Assembly: GCF_040183065.1 (NCBI RefSeq)
Contig: NC_091131.1
Coordinates: forward strand, 15,951,800 to 16,015,799
DNA: 64,000 nt
Origin: Periplaneta americana
Lineage: Eukaryota; Arthropoda; Insecta; Blattodea; Blattidae
Direction of reading: 5' to 3'
Below the pieces are notes generated by a model. The model was not told the origin of the DNA. It ran no database searches and saw nothing but the letters and a program-made list of their open reading frames with translations. This document shows, piece after piece, positions 47,430-59,409 of the stretch (the stretch's first letter is position 1; each line of letters begins with the position of its first letter). Both the position numbers and the translations under genes were made by a program.

Positions 47430-48110
47430 ATAAAGTTTATAAGAACGATTACTCTATACATGTTAAAATTTTAAAGGTCTTTTAGAATAACTATTCCTCG
47501 TTTTCAGATGTGCTGGGGGGCATGTAATTTAATCAATTAAAATGGAGAATCTTTCATAGGTTTTAAAACTTTTTTTAAAGTTTACTGAGTACACCTGGAA
47601 ATATTCGGTTTTGAAGGAATTCCTTGCGATATTAAAACCTTCATTGTTATATCCCCCCATTAATTTCTCCTTTTTCTTTTTCTATTATCTATTTTTCTAT
47701 CTTTTTCTAAATTGTAGCAAATTAAATGCCAATTTTATCCCGTAGACGTAACTTTGGCACGCCCATTTTTTATTTTATTTTATCAATCACGTACTAGTAT
47801 GGCAAACTTTGTCATGTAAATGCGTTATTACAATATAGTATGATTTTGTAACTATTTTATAATGCTAAATCTATACTTCATTGCATGAGTCAACGTTTAG
47901 GAAACGAGCGAAAATTACGTATGAAATTCATTTATAAAGTTATACAGTTATTGGATTCGTCAAAATTAGGAAAATCATGCCAAGCAAACAAAATCTAAAC
48001 AGGGCACACATTTTGGGCCCGTCTGATTTTGACTTTACTTTATATGTTATTTATATTTTTTTTATAATTTCCTTTTCATCAGTTTTTTTCCCTGCTCTAA
48101 ACTTACTCTT
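47430..48110. other. Intron; no gene recognised
   Basis: Unique-looking sequence between two Penelope-like ends. Confidence 0.4.
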
Positions 48111-48115
48111 AAGGG

Positions 48116-49066
48116 TGATGTCATCTTCTAATTCAATATTACTGCAAAATTTATTGCTGTTTCTAATAATAAAGTGGAAAAGGATGAGTGTATCAATGGC
48201 GATATTTCTTCTTTACCAGTTTTAATAAGAAAAAACATTAATGGTTGAAGTAATATACTGAATTAGATGATATCACTCTTATTGGAAGTGTGGCTTTGAT
48301 TATTTTCCCTTGTACTCTTCAATTAACAAAAAAAAAAAAAAAAAATGACTTCCGAAAATGTATTATATGTCTTTCTCGTGTTAAATATTACTGTACCTGG
48401 TTAACATGTTTCGGTCTGTTATTGACCTTCTTCAGAACTGGTTGTTGCTGGTCTGCTGTTTCCTGTGGGGGTGTGTTTGTGTAGTGTAATGTAGAGTCAA
48501 AGAGTGTGTTTGTTCTCAAATTGAGTTGTGTGTTGAGAATTTCATTTGGATGTGTTTTTGTGTGTATATTTCGTATTGTTCTAGTGTGTTTAGGTTCTGG
48601 CTTTTTGGTTGGATGTTGTATTTCCATGTCTGTTGTTGATGATGTCTGTGTAGGTATGGTTAGCATTTGTGATGTTTTCTGAATATGTGGGGGTGTTTTG
48701 TAATTTTGTTACGCTGTTGTGTGTTCTTTGTAACGTGTTTGAAATGATCTGCCTGTCTGTCCTATGTAGAAGTTGTTGCAGGTGTTACATTTGAATTTGT
48801 ATACACCTGTGTGGTTGTATTTGTTTGTTTGTGTGTTGAGATGTTTTTGTAGAGAATTATTTGTTCTGTATGCGATGTTGTAATTTAATTTCTTGATTGA
48901 GGTTGCAATTTTGTGTGTGTTTTTGTTTTCGTATGTTAGTGTGATGTATTTTTCGTGTTCTTGTGTTTGTGTTGTATTCTTGTGTTTTTTGTGATTATGT
49001 TTTGTCTTTTGTATTATGTTATCTATTATGTTAGGGTTGTATCCCTTTTCTTGTGCTATGTATTTT
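48116..49066 (-). mobile_element. Penelope-like element 3' part, copy 2
   Basis: Minus-strand translation gives IATSIKKLNYNIAYRTNNSL, GVYKFKCNTCNNFYIGQTGR and SFQTRYKEH: the zinc-binding CNTC and the GIY-YIG endonuclease core. It then shifts frame and ends THPNEILNTQLN. The end includes the hammerhead-like motif 2 and the inverted GATGTCATC/GATATCAC strings. No reverse transcriptase palm is present. Confidence 0.85.
48399..48439 (-). ncRNA. Hammerhead-ribozyme-like motif 2
   Basis: Minus strand: GUU, CUGAAGA, one base, stem GGUC/GACC with 7-base loop, GAAA, palindrome CAUG, UU, then AAC pairing with the first GUU. Same layout as motif 1, with a shorter stem I. Confidence 0.65.
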
Positions 49067-49440
49067 ACATCACAGCCATAACAAAATTACAAAACACTTC
49101 CACATATGCAGAACATATCACAAATGCCAACCACACCTACAGAGACATCAACACAGACATGGAAATACTGCACATCCAACCAAAAAGCCAGAAACTAAAC
49201 ACACTAGAACAATACGAAATATACAGACACACAAAAACACATCCAAATGAAATTCTCAAAACACAACTCAATTTCAGAACACACACACTCTTTGACTCTA
49301 CATTACACTACGCAAACACACTCTCACAGGAAACAAAACGAAAGGCGCCAAGACCAGCAACAACCGGTTCTGAAGAAAGTGGCAATAACAGACCGAAACA
49401 TGTTAACCAGGTACAGTAATATTTAGCTAACACGAGAAAG
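49067..49440 (+). mobile_element. Penelope-like element C-terminus, copy 3, inverted against copy 2
   Basis: Plus-strand frame HITAITKLQNTSTYAEHI, NANHTYRDINTDMEILHI, KLNTLEQYEIYRHTKTHPNE is the sequence that should follow the endonuclease core. It starts at about 49067, exactly where minus-oriented copy 2 stops, so two 5'-truncated pieces are joined head to head. It ends with hammerhead-like motif 3. Confidence 0.85.
49366..49408 (+). ncRNA. Hammerhead-ribozyme-like motif 3
   Basis: GGUU, CUGAAGA, a decayed stem II region (GUGGC facing GACC), GAAA, CAUG, UU, then AACC pairing perfectly with GGUU. Core and stem I are intact; stem II has drifted, so this copy is probably inactive. Confidence 0.6.
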
Positions 49441-49755
49441 ACATATAGTACATATTTCGAAGTGGTATCGTGTTAAAAGTTGTGTAATCAAGATGTATAA
49501 AGAAATTACATAAAATTATTTAACAATGGATAGTTTGATATCATGGTCTATGAACAAAAGGGATTGCTGTGCTATGACAATAATATTATTTCACGGCGTA
49601 TCGTTTCATAATAATTAAAAATGTTTGCAGGAAATTACGGGCAGCCAACTTGGTATTAATATCTCTTTCAATAAGTGATGCCATACGGCATCGTAGGATA
49701 ATAAGGGTTAGATGACGATTGAAAAAAAGTCTGTAGTTGCTTTTAATCGACTTAC

Positions 49756-50016
49756 ACGTCTCGACTACGCGGACCAGCCGAGTGGTGACTCTGGACATCA
49801 TCTCTCCCTGCACCCAATACTCGAAGGTCCAATTTCCGGCATAGGCGTCTGTGACGACATCGGCCCTGTAAGTACAACCCTGGGCAGATGTGGCGGTTCT
49901 CTTCGTAGGAGTGGTTATCTTGCAGGTTCGGATGAATTCGTTATACTCTCCAATAGAAACGTTGCTACCGCGCTCCAACACCAGCGGCTCCTCTGGTACG
50001 AAAATTTCCGTGCTAG
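49756..50016 (-). CDS. Ig-gene exon C: third Ig-like domain (reduced cysteine set)
   Basis: Acceptor TTACATTTTGCAG, 261 bases (87 codons), donor GTAAGT; phase 1 to phase 1. The peptide runs STEIFVPEEPLVLERGSNVS, then FIRTCKITTPTKRT, AQGCTYRADVV, AGNWTFEYWVQGEM and ends VTTRLVRVVET. The two cysteines align with the second-pair positions of exons D and E; the canonical strand B and strand F cysteines are absent, although G-N-W marks strand F. One N-glycosylation site precedes the first cysteine and another is NWT. Confidence 0.87.
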
Positions 50017-50167
50017 CTGCAAAATGTAATCAATCGGGCTCTGTAGTGTAAAATTACAACATTTGGTTCACCTTCCGTTTGTAACTTTTCACATGTACAG
50101 AATGTCCAATAACTCCTCCGGATGGTAAATCTTATTTTTTTGAGTTAGGATATAAGTAGATATATTA

Positions 50168-50971
50168 AGATCCCTGGCTCTTGAAACAATTAACCTCAAT
50201 TATCCAGAAACTGATTGGCTTCATGTTTATACAGACGGATCCAAAACGGAGGATGATATTAATGTTAGTGCCGGTGTATACAGTGATATCTTTGCTTTCT
50301 ATACAGCGGTAGGCACCCATAGGTCAGCTTATGACGGTGAAATTGAAGGTATCAGGCTAGCCTTAACTCAACTGATATGTCATCAAACTAAATTCAAGAA
50401 TGTTGTCATCCTGTGCGACTCCAAAGCAGCCATAGAATCTGTAGGTTCCTCAGACCCTGAGTCTTCATCAATCCAAGACTGTCAAAATGCCTTAAAACTA
50501 TTACAAGCAAAACACAAAATAGTGGTACTACAGTGGGTCCCCGGACAATGCAACTTATTTGGCAATGAGCAGGCCGATGCCTTGGCAAAAAAAGGTGCTA
50601 AAAGTTTACAAACATCTCCTAAACCAACACCCTTCCAACCAATAAAATTATAAATCAAAGAAGTTGCCTACAATATTCACTCCCATGAGATCGCAGAAAA
50701 AACATATGGCAAACACTGGAGAAGGGACCTTCTATCAATACCTAGACCAAGAAGATTGGCAGTCACCCATTTCCGCCTTGCAACTGGTCATGACTGCTTG
50801 GCGCAGCATCTCCACCGTTTCGGTATTTATCAACATCCAACCTGTACCCTTTGTGACCTTCAAGAAGCGATGAATAGGGAGCATCTCCAACGCTGCCCAG
50901 CTCTAAAATCACTGACTGAATGTGCCAGATACTGGGAAGCGAGAAGCCTCATGCCTCTGTTTAGTTCTTAG
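50168..50971 (+). pseudogene. LINE C-terminus: RNase H domain plus CCHC knuckle
   Basis: One frame with a single stop (about 50651). RNase H motifs: HVYTDGSKTEDD (first aspartate), YDGEIEGIRLAL (glutamate), VVILCDSKAAIES (aspartate) and WVPGQCNLFGNEQADALA, where the usual histidine of WVPGH is glutamine. After the stop the frame continues HWRRDLLSIPRPRRLAVTHF and a zinc knuckle TCTLCDLQEAMNREHLQRC. This matches the I/R1/LOA-type LINEs that carry RNase H. RT is missing. The 3' end runs into the AAAT/AAGT microsatellite. Confidence 0.88.
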
Positions 50972-51098
50972 TTTTTAGTTCGTTAAGGTTTTTGTTTAGT
51001 TCCTTTATTAGATTTAATTTTAAGTTGTATGAAGTTAATTGTTTTAATCTTGAGGTTGTGTTTAGGTCAAAGATAAGTTATCTATGTACCTATCATTC

Positions 51099-51616
<518 letters not shown>

Positions 51617-52440
51617 TATAGTAATATGCATTACAAGAGCGGTATGTTGAAGTTTTCATGTTCGAGGAAAAGTTTGAAAAAGCGAAACGTAGTTGAGCTT
51701 TTTTAATTTCCGAGAATTGAAAGAAAACATACCGCTCGTGTATCGTACATTATTTTGTGCGAAGATCGTTTATTACATACCTGAAAGAGGAATTTCTAAT
51801 TAGTTGCAATGAAATCTCCATCTTGGTTTCTGTTCAATGACGGCAAATTTGCAAAACAAAAATATCTATCTTCAACTTTGTTGCTTTAAAATGTTTCCTG
51901 TGTTTACTGTACTGCAGCAGGCCGTGATATACTGTACGTCTGTCTTTTTTTTTTTTTTTTTCCCCAGTCTATAAATGCGAACTTAAAACAAACGGTAAGG
52001 TTATGTAATTATTTATTTTTCATTTTAATATTTTAACAATATTATTTATATAACATATTGCAGTAATAACATCGGCAAGTTTGTTGGTTTTTTCACGGCT
52101 TCCTTAATGTTACTTGCATCACGAATGCAGTAACTTTAGTGGAGTTGTAGAGTTTACTTAATTTTTGCAAATATTTAAAAACAATAATCAACAGTGGAAT
52201 TTAGGTGAAATTGCAGTGGTAAGTTTCCAATTTATAATTATTACTATATTGAACGTCTCTAAAAATAATATGTTAAAAGCCTAAAGCGGTAAAATCAATA
52301 TGTCACTTAAGCGGTAAGAAGAGGGAAATTGTTATGTGTGTTAGGTTGGGAATACTGAATGTGGAATTTTACACTTTTACCCGCGGATTGGTTTTGTGAG
52401 GAAACCAAGCAAATACGCACGATCTCGCACAAAAGTATTT
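51617..52440 (+). mobile_element. Repeat family C, copy 3
   Basis: Starts ATAGTAATATGCATTACAAG, contains the GCGGTATGTT/AACATACCGC fold-back and ends GATCTCGCACAAAAGTATTT. More diverged than copies 1 and 2. Confidence 0.78.
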
Positions 52441-52589
52441 TTTAATTGTTTTTCCCATTGTCAATGAGGCTTAAGTCATTTCATTTTTTATAATTTTTAA
52501 TTTACGAAAAGCTATTAAAATGAAAAATTTAAGTTTTTATTTCGTATTAAGGACTTGTGTCTGAATGGAATACAAGTCATAATATACTA

Positions 52590-53294
52590 AAATTACCTTA
52601 CTCTATGCCGATGATAAAGTCATAATTTGCAATTCAGAGGATAATTTACAAAGAGAATTATCTACATTAAATAAAATATAAAAAGATTTTGGGATGGAAA
52701 TTTCAGCACAAAAATCAAAAGTAATGGCATTTTTAGGACAAGACCCAGTCAGAAGTAAGATAATGCACAATAACCAATGCCTCGAACAAGTACAAAATTT
52801 CAATTATCTGGGTTGTGAAATATCTTGTCAAAATGAAAAAGATGTGAACAAGAAAATTACCAAATTTACACAAATTCTAGGAATATTAAACAATACATTA
52901 AAAGCTAAATTAGTACAAAATCTACAAGAATAAAAATATATAATACACTAGCATTACCCTTCCTTTTATACGGAAGCGAGATTTGGACATTAAAGAAAAA
53001 AGACATGAACAGAATCAAAGCAACGGAAATGAAATTTTTCAGGAGGACAGCAGGATATACTCTTTTAGACGGAAAAAGGAATGAAGAAATTTTAGAACAA
53101 TTAGAAGTAGAGTCAGTAGAAGAAAAATCAGCAGATACAAATTAAATTGGGTAGATCATGTAAGAAGAATGGAAAATTCAAGAGTCCCAAAAATTATGAT
53201 GCAGTTTAAACCTAGAGGACATCGTCGACCAGGAAGACCTTTAAGAAGACTGCTAGATGGGGCAGAAACAGGTCTACAGAGGCCTAATTCGTGA

Positions 53295-53326
<32 letters not shown>

Positions 53327-53330
53327 CGAT
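52590..53330 (+). pseudogene. LINE RT fragment with (GAT)n tail
   Basis: Encodes LYADDKVIICNSEDNL with an intact YADD motif, then a stop, FGMEISAQKSKVMAFL, QNFNYLGCEISCQNE, and after frameshifts FLLYGSEIWTL-like and HRRPGRPLRRLL. It ends in GATGATGAT repeats (53297-53324). 5'-truncated and dead. Confidence 0.82.
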
Positions 53331-53904
53331 TTGTCTTAAGTCATATTTTCTAACATTTTACCGGTATTAGCGGTTTATGTCGACGTATGCCCTTAGTAGG
53401 TCTATAGTCATATAATTTTAATGAGCATTATTCGAAAATATATTGGCTATTCCATTTAAAATAAGACAGTTGGAGTTACTTCTGGTTAAACCAGATGTAT
53501 AAAAAAACTCTAATACCATTATTGAGTTCTTAGTATACGGCTATCCTAACACACCGAGTTTCATGTCACTGAACCATATGCTTCAAAAGTTATTTAGGTG
53601 GTGAGGGACTTTTAACTAACTCTGTAAATTTCAGAACATTATGATGTGATGTTACATGTTTACTGGAATTGATCTGAAAGAAAGCCGGCTTTAGAACGGG
53701 AGGGAAGAGAGCTGTTTATATTTCTAAATAAAATGTGACTGGGAGGGAATTGGATTGTCATTATCTTCGGATCTTATTCGACAGGGTATAGCCAGTCTCG
53801 TGCCAGAATCGACCGACTCGTTCCGACATAATTTTCGGTGCGTTAATGCAGTAGTCCAACTCGTCCCCACCTAATTCTCGACGCGTTAATCCAAAACTAT
53901 AATA
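53331..53904. other. Intron; no gene recognised
   Basis: No coding or RNA signal seen. Confidence 0.4.
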
Positions 53905-55525
53905 ATAATAATAATAATTTATTTATTTATTTTATTTATTTTATTTATTTTATTTATTTTATTTTATTTATTTATTTAATGTGCCAATTACAGTTCAGCA
54001 CAAATATAACAAAAAACATAAAACAAAAATAATTATTACACATAAATATAATTACAATTAATTACAATAATGACGATGAATGGATAACTAAGAATACTAT
54101 GAGACAATGTTAATTGAGTATAATGCCTAAAAGAATACATAAATGATAAATCGTTGCCAAGAGCAAACAAAGTCTATACATTGAAGGGATCGAATTCGCA
54201 GCTATGCATGTTGGCATTTTTAATGCATCTGGAGACTGGTGAAAGAAATTTCGAATTTCTAATATAGAAAAGTTTGTGGGCTCTCATATATTTTTTTGGA
54301 ATACGTAAGGTAATATTGTTTAAGAAAGAGTCACAGGATATATCACCTTTGAGGACTTTACAAAACAACAGATAATCTAGCTCATGGCGTCTAGCATATA
54401 GATTTTGACAATTAAAATATTCACATTTTCTCTCATAACTATACCCGGAATTAATGGGCAGAAATCTGAATGAACATAAGGATATAAATTTTCTTTGTAT
54501 ATTTTCTAATTTAGCCGAGTCCGTAGTTGTAATCGAGTTCCAAACTACAGATGCATATTCGAGTTTCGATCGCACCAATGTATAGTATAGCATTAAAAGA
54601 GAATCGGGCGTGGAAAAAGAATAAGTTATTGACCGTATTATTCCTAGCATTCTGATTGCGTGATTGTAAATGTAATCAACGTGACTATGAAAATACAATT
54701 TACTGTCAAAGAATATTCCCAAATCTTTTACGCAATCCGTTCTGTTAATTAGTACATTATTTAGATAATAATTAAATTTCAGTGAAGAAGTTTTTCTACA
54801 AAAGGTTATTACATTAGTTTTGGATACGTTAATTTTCATACCATTGTCTTCCGACCATTTAGCGACTGAATTAATGTCACATTGAAGTGATTGACAGTCA
54901 GTACTACTTTTGATTGTACGAAAAATTTTTAAATCGTCTGCAAATAATAAACAGTCAGAAGTTATTCTTTTACATATATCATCTATGAATATAATAAATA
55001 GGAGAGGTCCTAAAGTAGATCCCTGCGGGACTCCGCAATTTATATTATAAGAATAAGAGTGCATATTAAACAGTCTTACACATGGAACTCTATTACTTAA
55101 ATAATTTTCGAACCACTTTACGTAGCTTACAGAAAGGCCAATATTTCCTAACTTATGAAGAAGGATATAGTGCGGAACTACATCAAAAGCTTTGCTGAAA
55201 TCAAAATATATTGAATCAGTTTGTCCCTGCGTTTCAATTATTGGTACAATTTGATTTAGATATGTGACCAGGTTAGTGACAGTGGATTTAGTTTTAGTAA
55301 ATCCATGTTGTGAAGAATTGAGCTTGTTTTTCACATAAAACGATATATGTCTGTGAATAATGGTTTCAAAAATTTTTGAAAAGTTATTTAGGATCGAGAT
55401 AGGTCTGTAGTTTCTGACATCATTTCTTTTTCCGTTTTTAAATATAGGAATAATTGCAGCTTGTTTCCATAGTGAGGGAAATTCACCATTTTTCAAACTA
55501 ATATTAAATATGTGGGCTAAAAGAG

Positions 55526-55527
<2 letters not shown>
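53905..55527 (-). mobile_element. Jockey-like LINE with a long uninterrupted RT frame
   Basis: The minus strand is open from about 55527 to 54174 (over 440 codons) and covers most of a Jockey-type reverse transcriptase: FPSLWKQAAIIPIFKNGKR, NYRPISILNNFSKIFE, SQHGFTKTKSTVTNLV, YFDFSKAFDVVPHYILLHKL, CGVPQGSTLGPLLFIIFID, LLFADDLKIF (catalytic FADD), CVKDLGIFFDSKL and the thumb LRSKLEYASVVW-type block. Endonuclease and ORF1 are missing: the element is cut at 55527 by the tail of another LINE. The 3' UTR (53905-54173) ends in TTTAT/TTTA repeats. No stop or frameshift was noticed, so this is one of the youngest LINE copies here. Confidence 0.9.
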
Positions 55528-55570
<43 letters not shown>

Positions 55571-56385
55571 TTTATTTTAGCTGGCAGAGTTAAGGCCGTA
55601 AGGCCTTCTCTTCCACTCAACCAGCAAAAAGTGTATATACATATGCATGAACTTACAAAGAATTCAACAATTTGATTGAGAGTTACATGTATACAAGAGT
55701 TGTTTACGAATTAAACAACAAAATACTATGAACTATTAATTAGACACTGAAATAAACTGTGTAGCAGAATTAAGCTAAAATACATAGAATGTTACTATAG
55801 GTATTTCAAATAATATTAGATAATAGAAAGAGATTATTATGAGACAATTTTGAAAATACAGCAGTATCAGGATGATGTCTAAAGAATAAAGTAACAATGT
55901 AGTCAGTGATAGTTTAAATCAGTAAGATTGGAGTGAAATGCTAATAAGGTTATCTTTTAAGCTGTTCTTAAAGGTGTTTATTGTCTTGCAGCCCCTAATA
56001 CTTTGTGGCAAGGAATTCCATTGACGCGAGGTGGATACTGTAAAAGATGATTAATAACAAGATGTTCTATGAAGAGGTATACTTAGCGTGCCACAGATAA
56101 GTGATCTGGTAATTACGTCGTGGTTAGAGTATAGATAGGAGAAACGAGACGAAAGGTAATTTGGTGTTGAGGTGTGCAGAATTCGATAGAGTAAAGACAA
56201 AGAGTGTAAAGTTCTGCGTTCTTTAAGTCGGAGCCACGAAAGACTTGCGAAGGACGGTGATATGTGATAATATCGTCGGATGTTGCACACGTATCTGACG
56301 CACATATTCTGAGCTCGCTGTAACTTGACTGACAGTTCAGAACTTAGGTCACTTAACAAAACGCCACAATAATCGTACTATAGAG
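55528..56385 (-). pseudogene. LINE fragment (family with GGCC-hairpin 3' end)
   Basis: Minus-strand coding gives YDYCGVLLSDLSSELSVKLQ, MCVRYVCNIRRYYHISPSFA and LLYRILHTSTPNYLSSRFSY, then a stop and QWNSLPQSIRGCKTINTFKN. This is an RT C-terminus. The 3' end has AAGGCCTTACGGCCTT, a perfect hairpin, and a TAA tail (55528-55568). The 5' side is cut by a hAT element. Confidence 0.85.
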
Positions 56386-57376
56386 CAGCGGTGGCGAAAA
56401 TGTAATCGTGCGCCGAGCCACTGTGTAACCTGCAACGTGCATAGCACCTATGGAGGGAGGCGGACACCCGAAGGGGAAGTGAAGCAACTGTCTGACTCAT
56501 TAACGGATTTTCATTTTCCTTACGTCAAGCACTTAAATATAATTTTATACAGTACAAGGCTACAAACTAATGTTTAGTACGTGTAACGAAGAAAGAAATG
56601 AACAATAAATGAACACTATCACAACCTAAAATTAACTGTCTTCAGAATGTCTCTGCGACAAAGTTTCAAAATCAGGAATTATGTCACTTACTGCCAGTCG
56701 TAGTTGATCACGAAGGTATTTGTCTGTCAGTCGTGATCTAAATTTGGTTTTTACTAATTTAATTGTTGAAAATAATTTTTCACAAACGTAAGTTGTAGCG
56801 AACATGGCTTCAACAAAGCAAGCGAAAGAACGAAGCTTCGGATATTCATTTTTTGGGAAAGATTTGAAAAGTTCAACATTTGTCAAGTCCTTACATCTAG
56901 CTTTCATTTGACATCACATAGTAAATCAGTGAGTTCAAATGGAAGAGCTAACTGCATTATTAGTACATCTGCTGAAAAATGGTCGACGTACAGATATGAT
57001 GATGATGATGATGATGATTATGTTGATGATGATAACAATAACACTTAACCTTTTAATTTTTCATCAATAACATGTAGTATAATGCCGTTTTATGTTATAC
57101 AACCGTTTTTCTCGTAATACTTGTGAACAAATCATACATTTAATATTCTAATCATATTGACAGCAAAAAAATGCGTCCTCCCATCCTACTTGCAACTTTC
57201 GTACATGGTTTCGAGAGAGACATATGCCACTCGCAGGTCAGAGACAAATGCAAATGGAACGGAGTTTGACTCCAGTGAGTGAGAGGGTGGGGGTTGAAGG
57301 AGGTTAGAAGCAAGCGAAATGCACAGCTATCACTGCGAGCCACAACATCTCGGGAGTCACGTTCTCGCCACGGCTG
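56386..57376 (-). mobile_element. hAT element, 991 bp, with exact 8-bp duplication
   Basis: CAGCGGTGGCGAAAATG at the left and the inverse of CAGCCGTGGCGAGAACG at the right. CTATAGAG is duplicated at 56378-56385 and 57377-57384. Contains the C-terminus of a transposase on the minus strand and a GAT microsatellite (56997-57017). Confidence 0.93.
56632..56907 (-). pseudogene. hAT transposase C-terminal dimerisation region
   Basis: 91 codons starting MKARCKDLTNVELFKSFPKN, with the motif MFATTYVCEKLFSTIKLVKT and KFRSRLTDKYLRDQLRLAVS, which is the hAT C-terminal dimerisation fold (TYVCE-LFS-K-RSRLTD--L) of GTF2IRD2-like transposases. The catalytic core is deleted. Confidence 0.88.
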
Positions 57377-57384
57377 CTATAGAG

Positions 57385-58197
57385 TATAGCCCAACTCGTT
57401 TCGGGCGTGTAAGAAGAGATGAAACCAGGTGAAGACGAAATATTCCCTCGCACTTTGTGCAGACTTGGACTGCGCAACCAATTTTCAGGTTGATGTGGTT
57501 AAAAATTTGTCTTTCATGAGTAAAATAGTGTCCATTTTATAAAAAAAAAGCCATCAAATAATGAAATTACTTAAAAATAAATAAAAGTCCCATGCTTAAA
57601 AGTAAACAAGGTCTCATTTTAACTGCAGTTATGCGACATTATCCGTACAAATTGGAGGCGTGAGTATTACCCATTCTTATATTTGACCAGGTACTTTTAT
57701 GATAAATTCAACTTTTTGCGGTTATGAAGCAGATGTTTGAAAGAATAATTTATACTGTTACACTTATTTGTCTCCCCTAAAGCCAATAGTCTGTGCATAT
57801 TAAATTTATAATTATTTACCACGAGAATAATTTCACCCCTCTGACTCAAGATTTCACTCAGTTGCGACATTTTGTGATGATACAGGAAATACAGAAACGC
57901 GGATATCGGTGTGTATTGTGTGGTTGACGAGTAGGTAGAGATACTGTATAGGCAGAAACGTAGAACTGTCGTAACACTAACAACCACACATCAACATCTT
58001 TCGCAGGGTTGCCAATAGTCTGTGCACGAGAATTGGTTTACCACGTGAACATTTCACTTAGTCGTGTACATATGAGTAGTCGGTGAATTTGCAGACCGGG
58101 GACGAGATGCTCTTCGCCGCGCCTTTCGACTAGAAGGGAATGAGACTGTGCAAAGTGACCGCGGGGGGTAACTGATCCACTGCTAATATGAATAATT
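57385..58197. other. Intron; no gene recognised
   Basis: A partial duplication is visible: GCCAATAGTCTGTGCA at 57782 and 58011, each followed by a CCACG string. No coding exon seen. Confidence 0.45.
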
Positions 58198-58202
58198 AAT
58201 TA

Positions 58203-58430
<228 letters not shown>

Positions 58431-59140
58431 TTGAGTAATATTATACATACAGATTTTATATTATCATAATTCTCTCTAAAATCCAATGCACGGGTCTTTT
58501 GACCGTACGTGCTTTGTACCCAAAACAAGTCCTCCTTTGTAGGTCCCCCCCACCTGTGATTACATCCAACTACTCTTTAAAAGAACACACATATTAAAAT
58601 GGAAATAGCACAATAAAACACATTATATAATATATCCTAACCTAAAAGATATAAAAGTGTACAGTTGGGTGGATACTATTATCCCTCCCTCAATTCGCGT
58701 CACAAACTTCAACAGCTGAAGTTCTAATCTTTCTCGCCTTCAAGAGGAACAATCCAGTCTTTTGTTCCCATTCTCTATTCCCCATGAGGTCAAGACATGC
58801 AAACGAACTCCTATTCTGACTTAGCATCGAGGGTGGTAGATATTTTCTCCGAACATGTTCCAATTCGACACACTGTAATAAAATATGTTTATAGGAGTCA
58901 TTTTCTTTGCAAAGCGGACAAAGACGCTCCCCTTCTTCTTTGACAATTTTATTACCCTTCCATGCCCCCAATCTTAGCCACGCTAAACCTGCTCTGCTGT
59001 CTTTGTTACAAGAGTTTATGTAGTCACACCTCCCCCAGTTAAGCATGAGATCTGATTGTAAATGTAGTGAGGACTTTTCCGAACATTGGAGCTCAATCTC
59101 TTTAATTATTAGTAAAGCTTGGCTCCAATCGTCAATACTT
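58431..59140 (-). pseudogene. LINE C-terminal fragment abutting exon B2
   Basis: Minus-strand frame: FVSIDDWSQALLIIKEIELQ, RAGLAWLRLGAWKGNK, then a zinc knuckle RLCPLCKENDSYKHILLQC and a tail ending VEVCDAN. Like the LINE at 50168-50971, it is the end of an RNase H/knuckle-type LINE. Its 5' truncation point coincides, within a few bases, with the splice donor of exon B2 at 59142. Confidence 0.8.
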
Positions 59141-59142
59141 AC

Positions 59143-59253
59143 GAATGACATCTGTTTTAAACTCGGAGTAATACGTGTGGGTTTTATTGGCAGTCCACAG
59201 CATGAATGATGCTCCGAAATCATCCGGAACTGCTATATCCACACCGCATTCAC
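59143..59253 (-). CDS. Ig-gene exon B2: second half of the second Ig-like domain
   Basis: Acceptor TTTCTGATTTCAG, 111 bases (37 codons), donor GTAAGT; phase 1 to phase 1. The peptide reads GECGVDIAVPDDFGASFMLW and TANKTHTYYSEFKTDVI. The cysteine corresponds to the strand E second-pair cysteine of later domains; the strand F cysteine is replaced (SFMLW). Its length to the exon end matches that of exon A, which argues that the donor is native even though LINE sequence starts at it. Confidence 0.8.
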
Positions 59254-59409
59254 CTGAAATCAGAAATAATCACTTCCATGAAGTTAATTTTATCTTTTCT
59301 TCTCTTATTCTATTTATTTTGTGTCTTCTGTTGGCCAGTATTTTGAACGATTTTTTACAGAACAAATCTTAAGCATTTAATGAGAAAGGGGTTTAACAGA
59401 AATTATTAC

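Noticed and set aside
59143-59223. Reading the LINE frame as continuing into exon B2 as one protein
   Set aside because: The exon has its own acceptor and a frame that fits the neighbouring exons; the LINE frame in that stretch is a different register.
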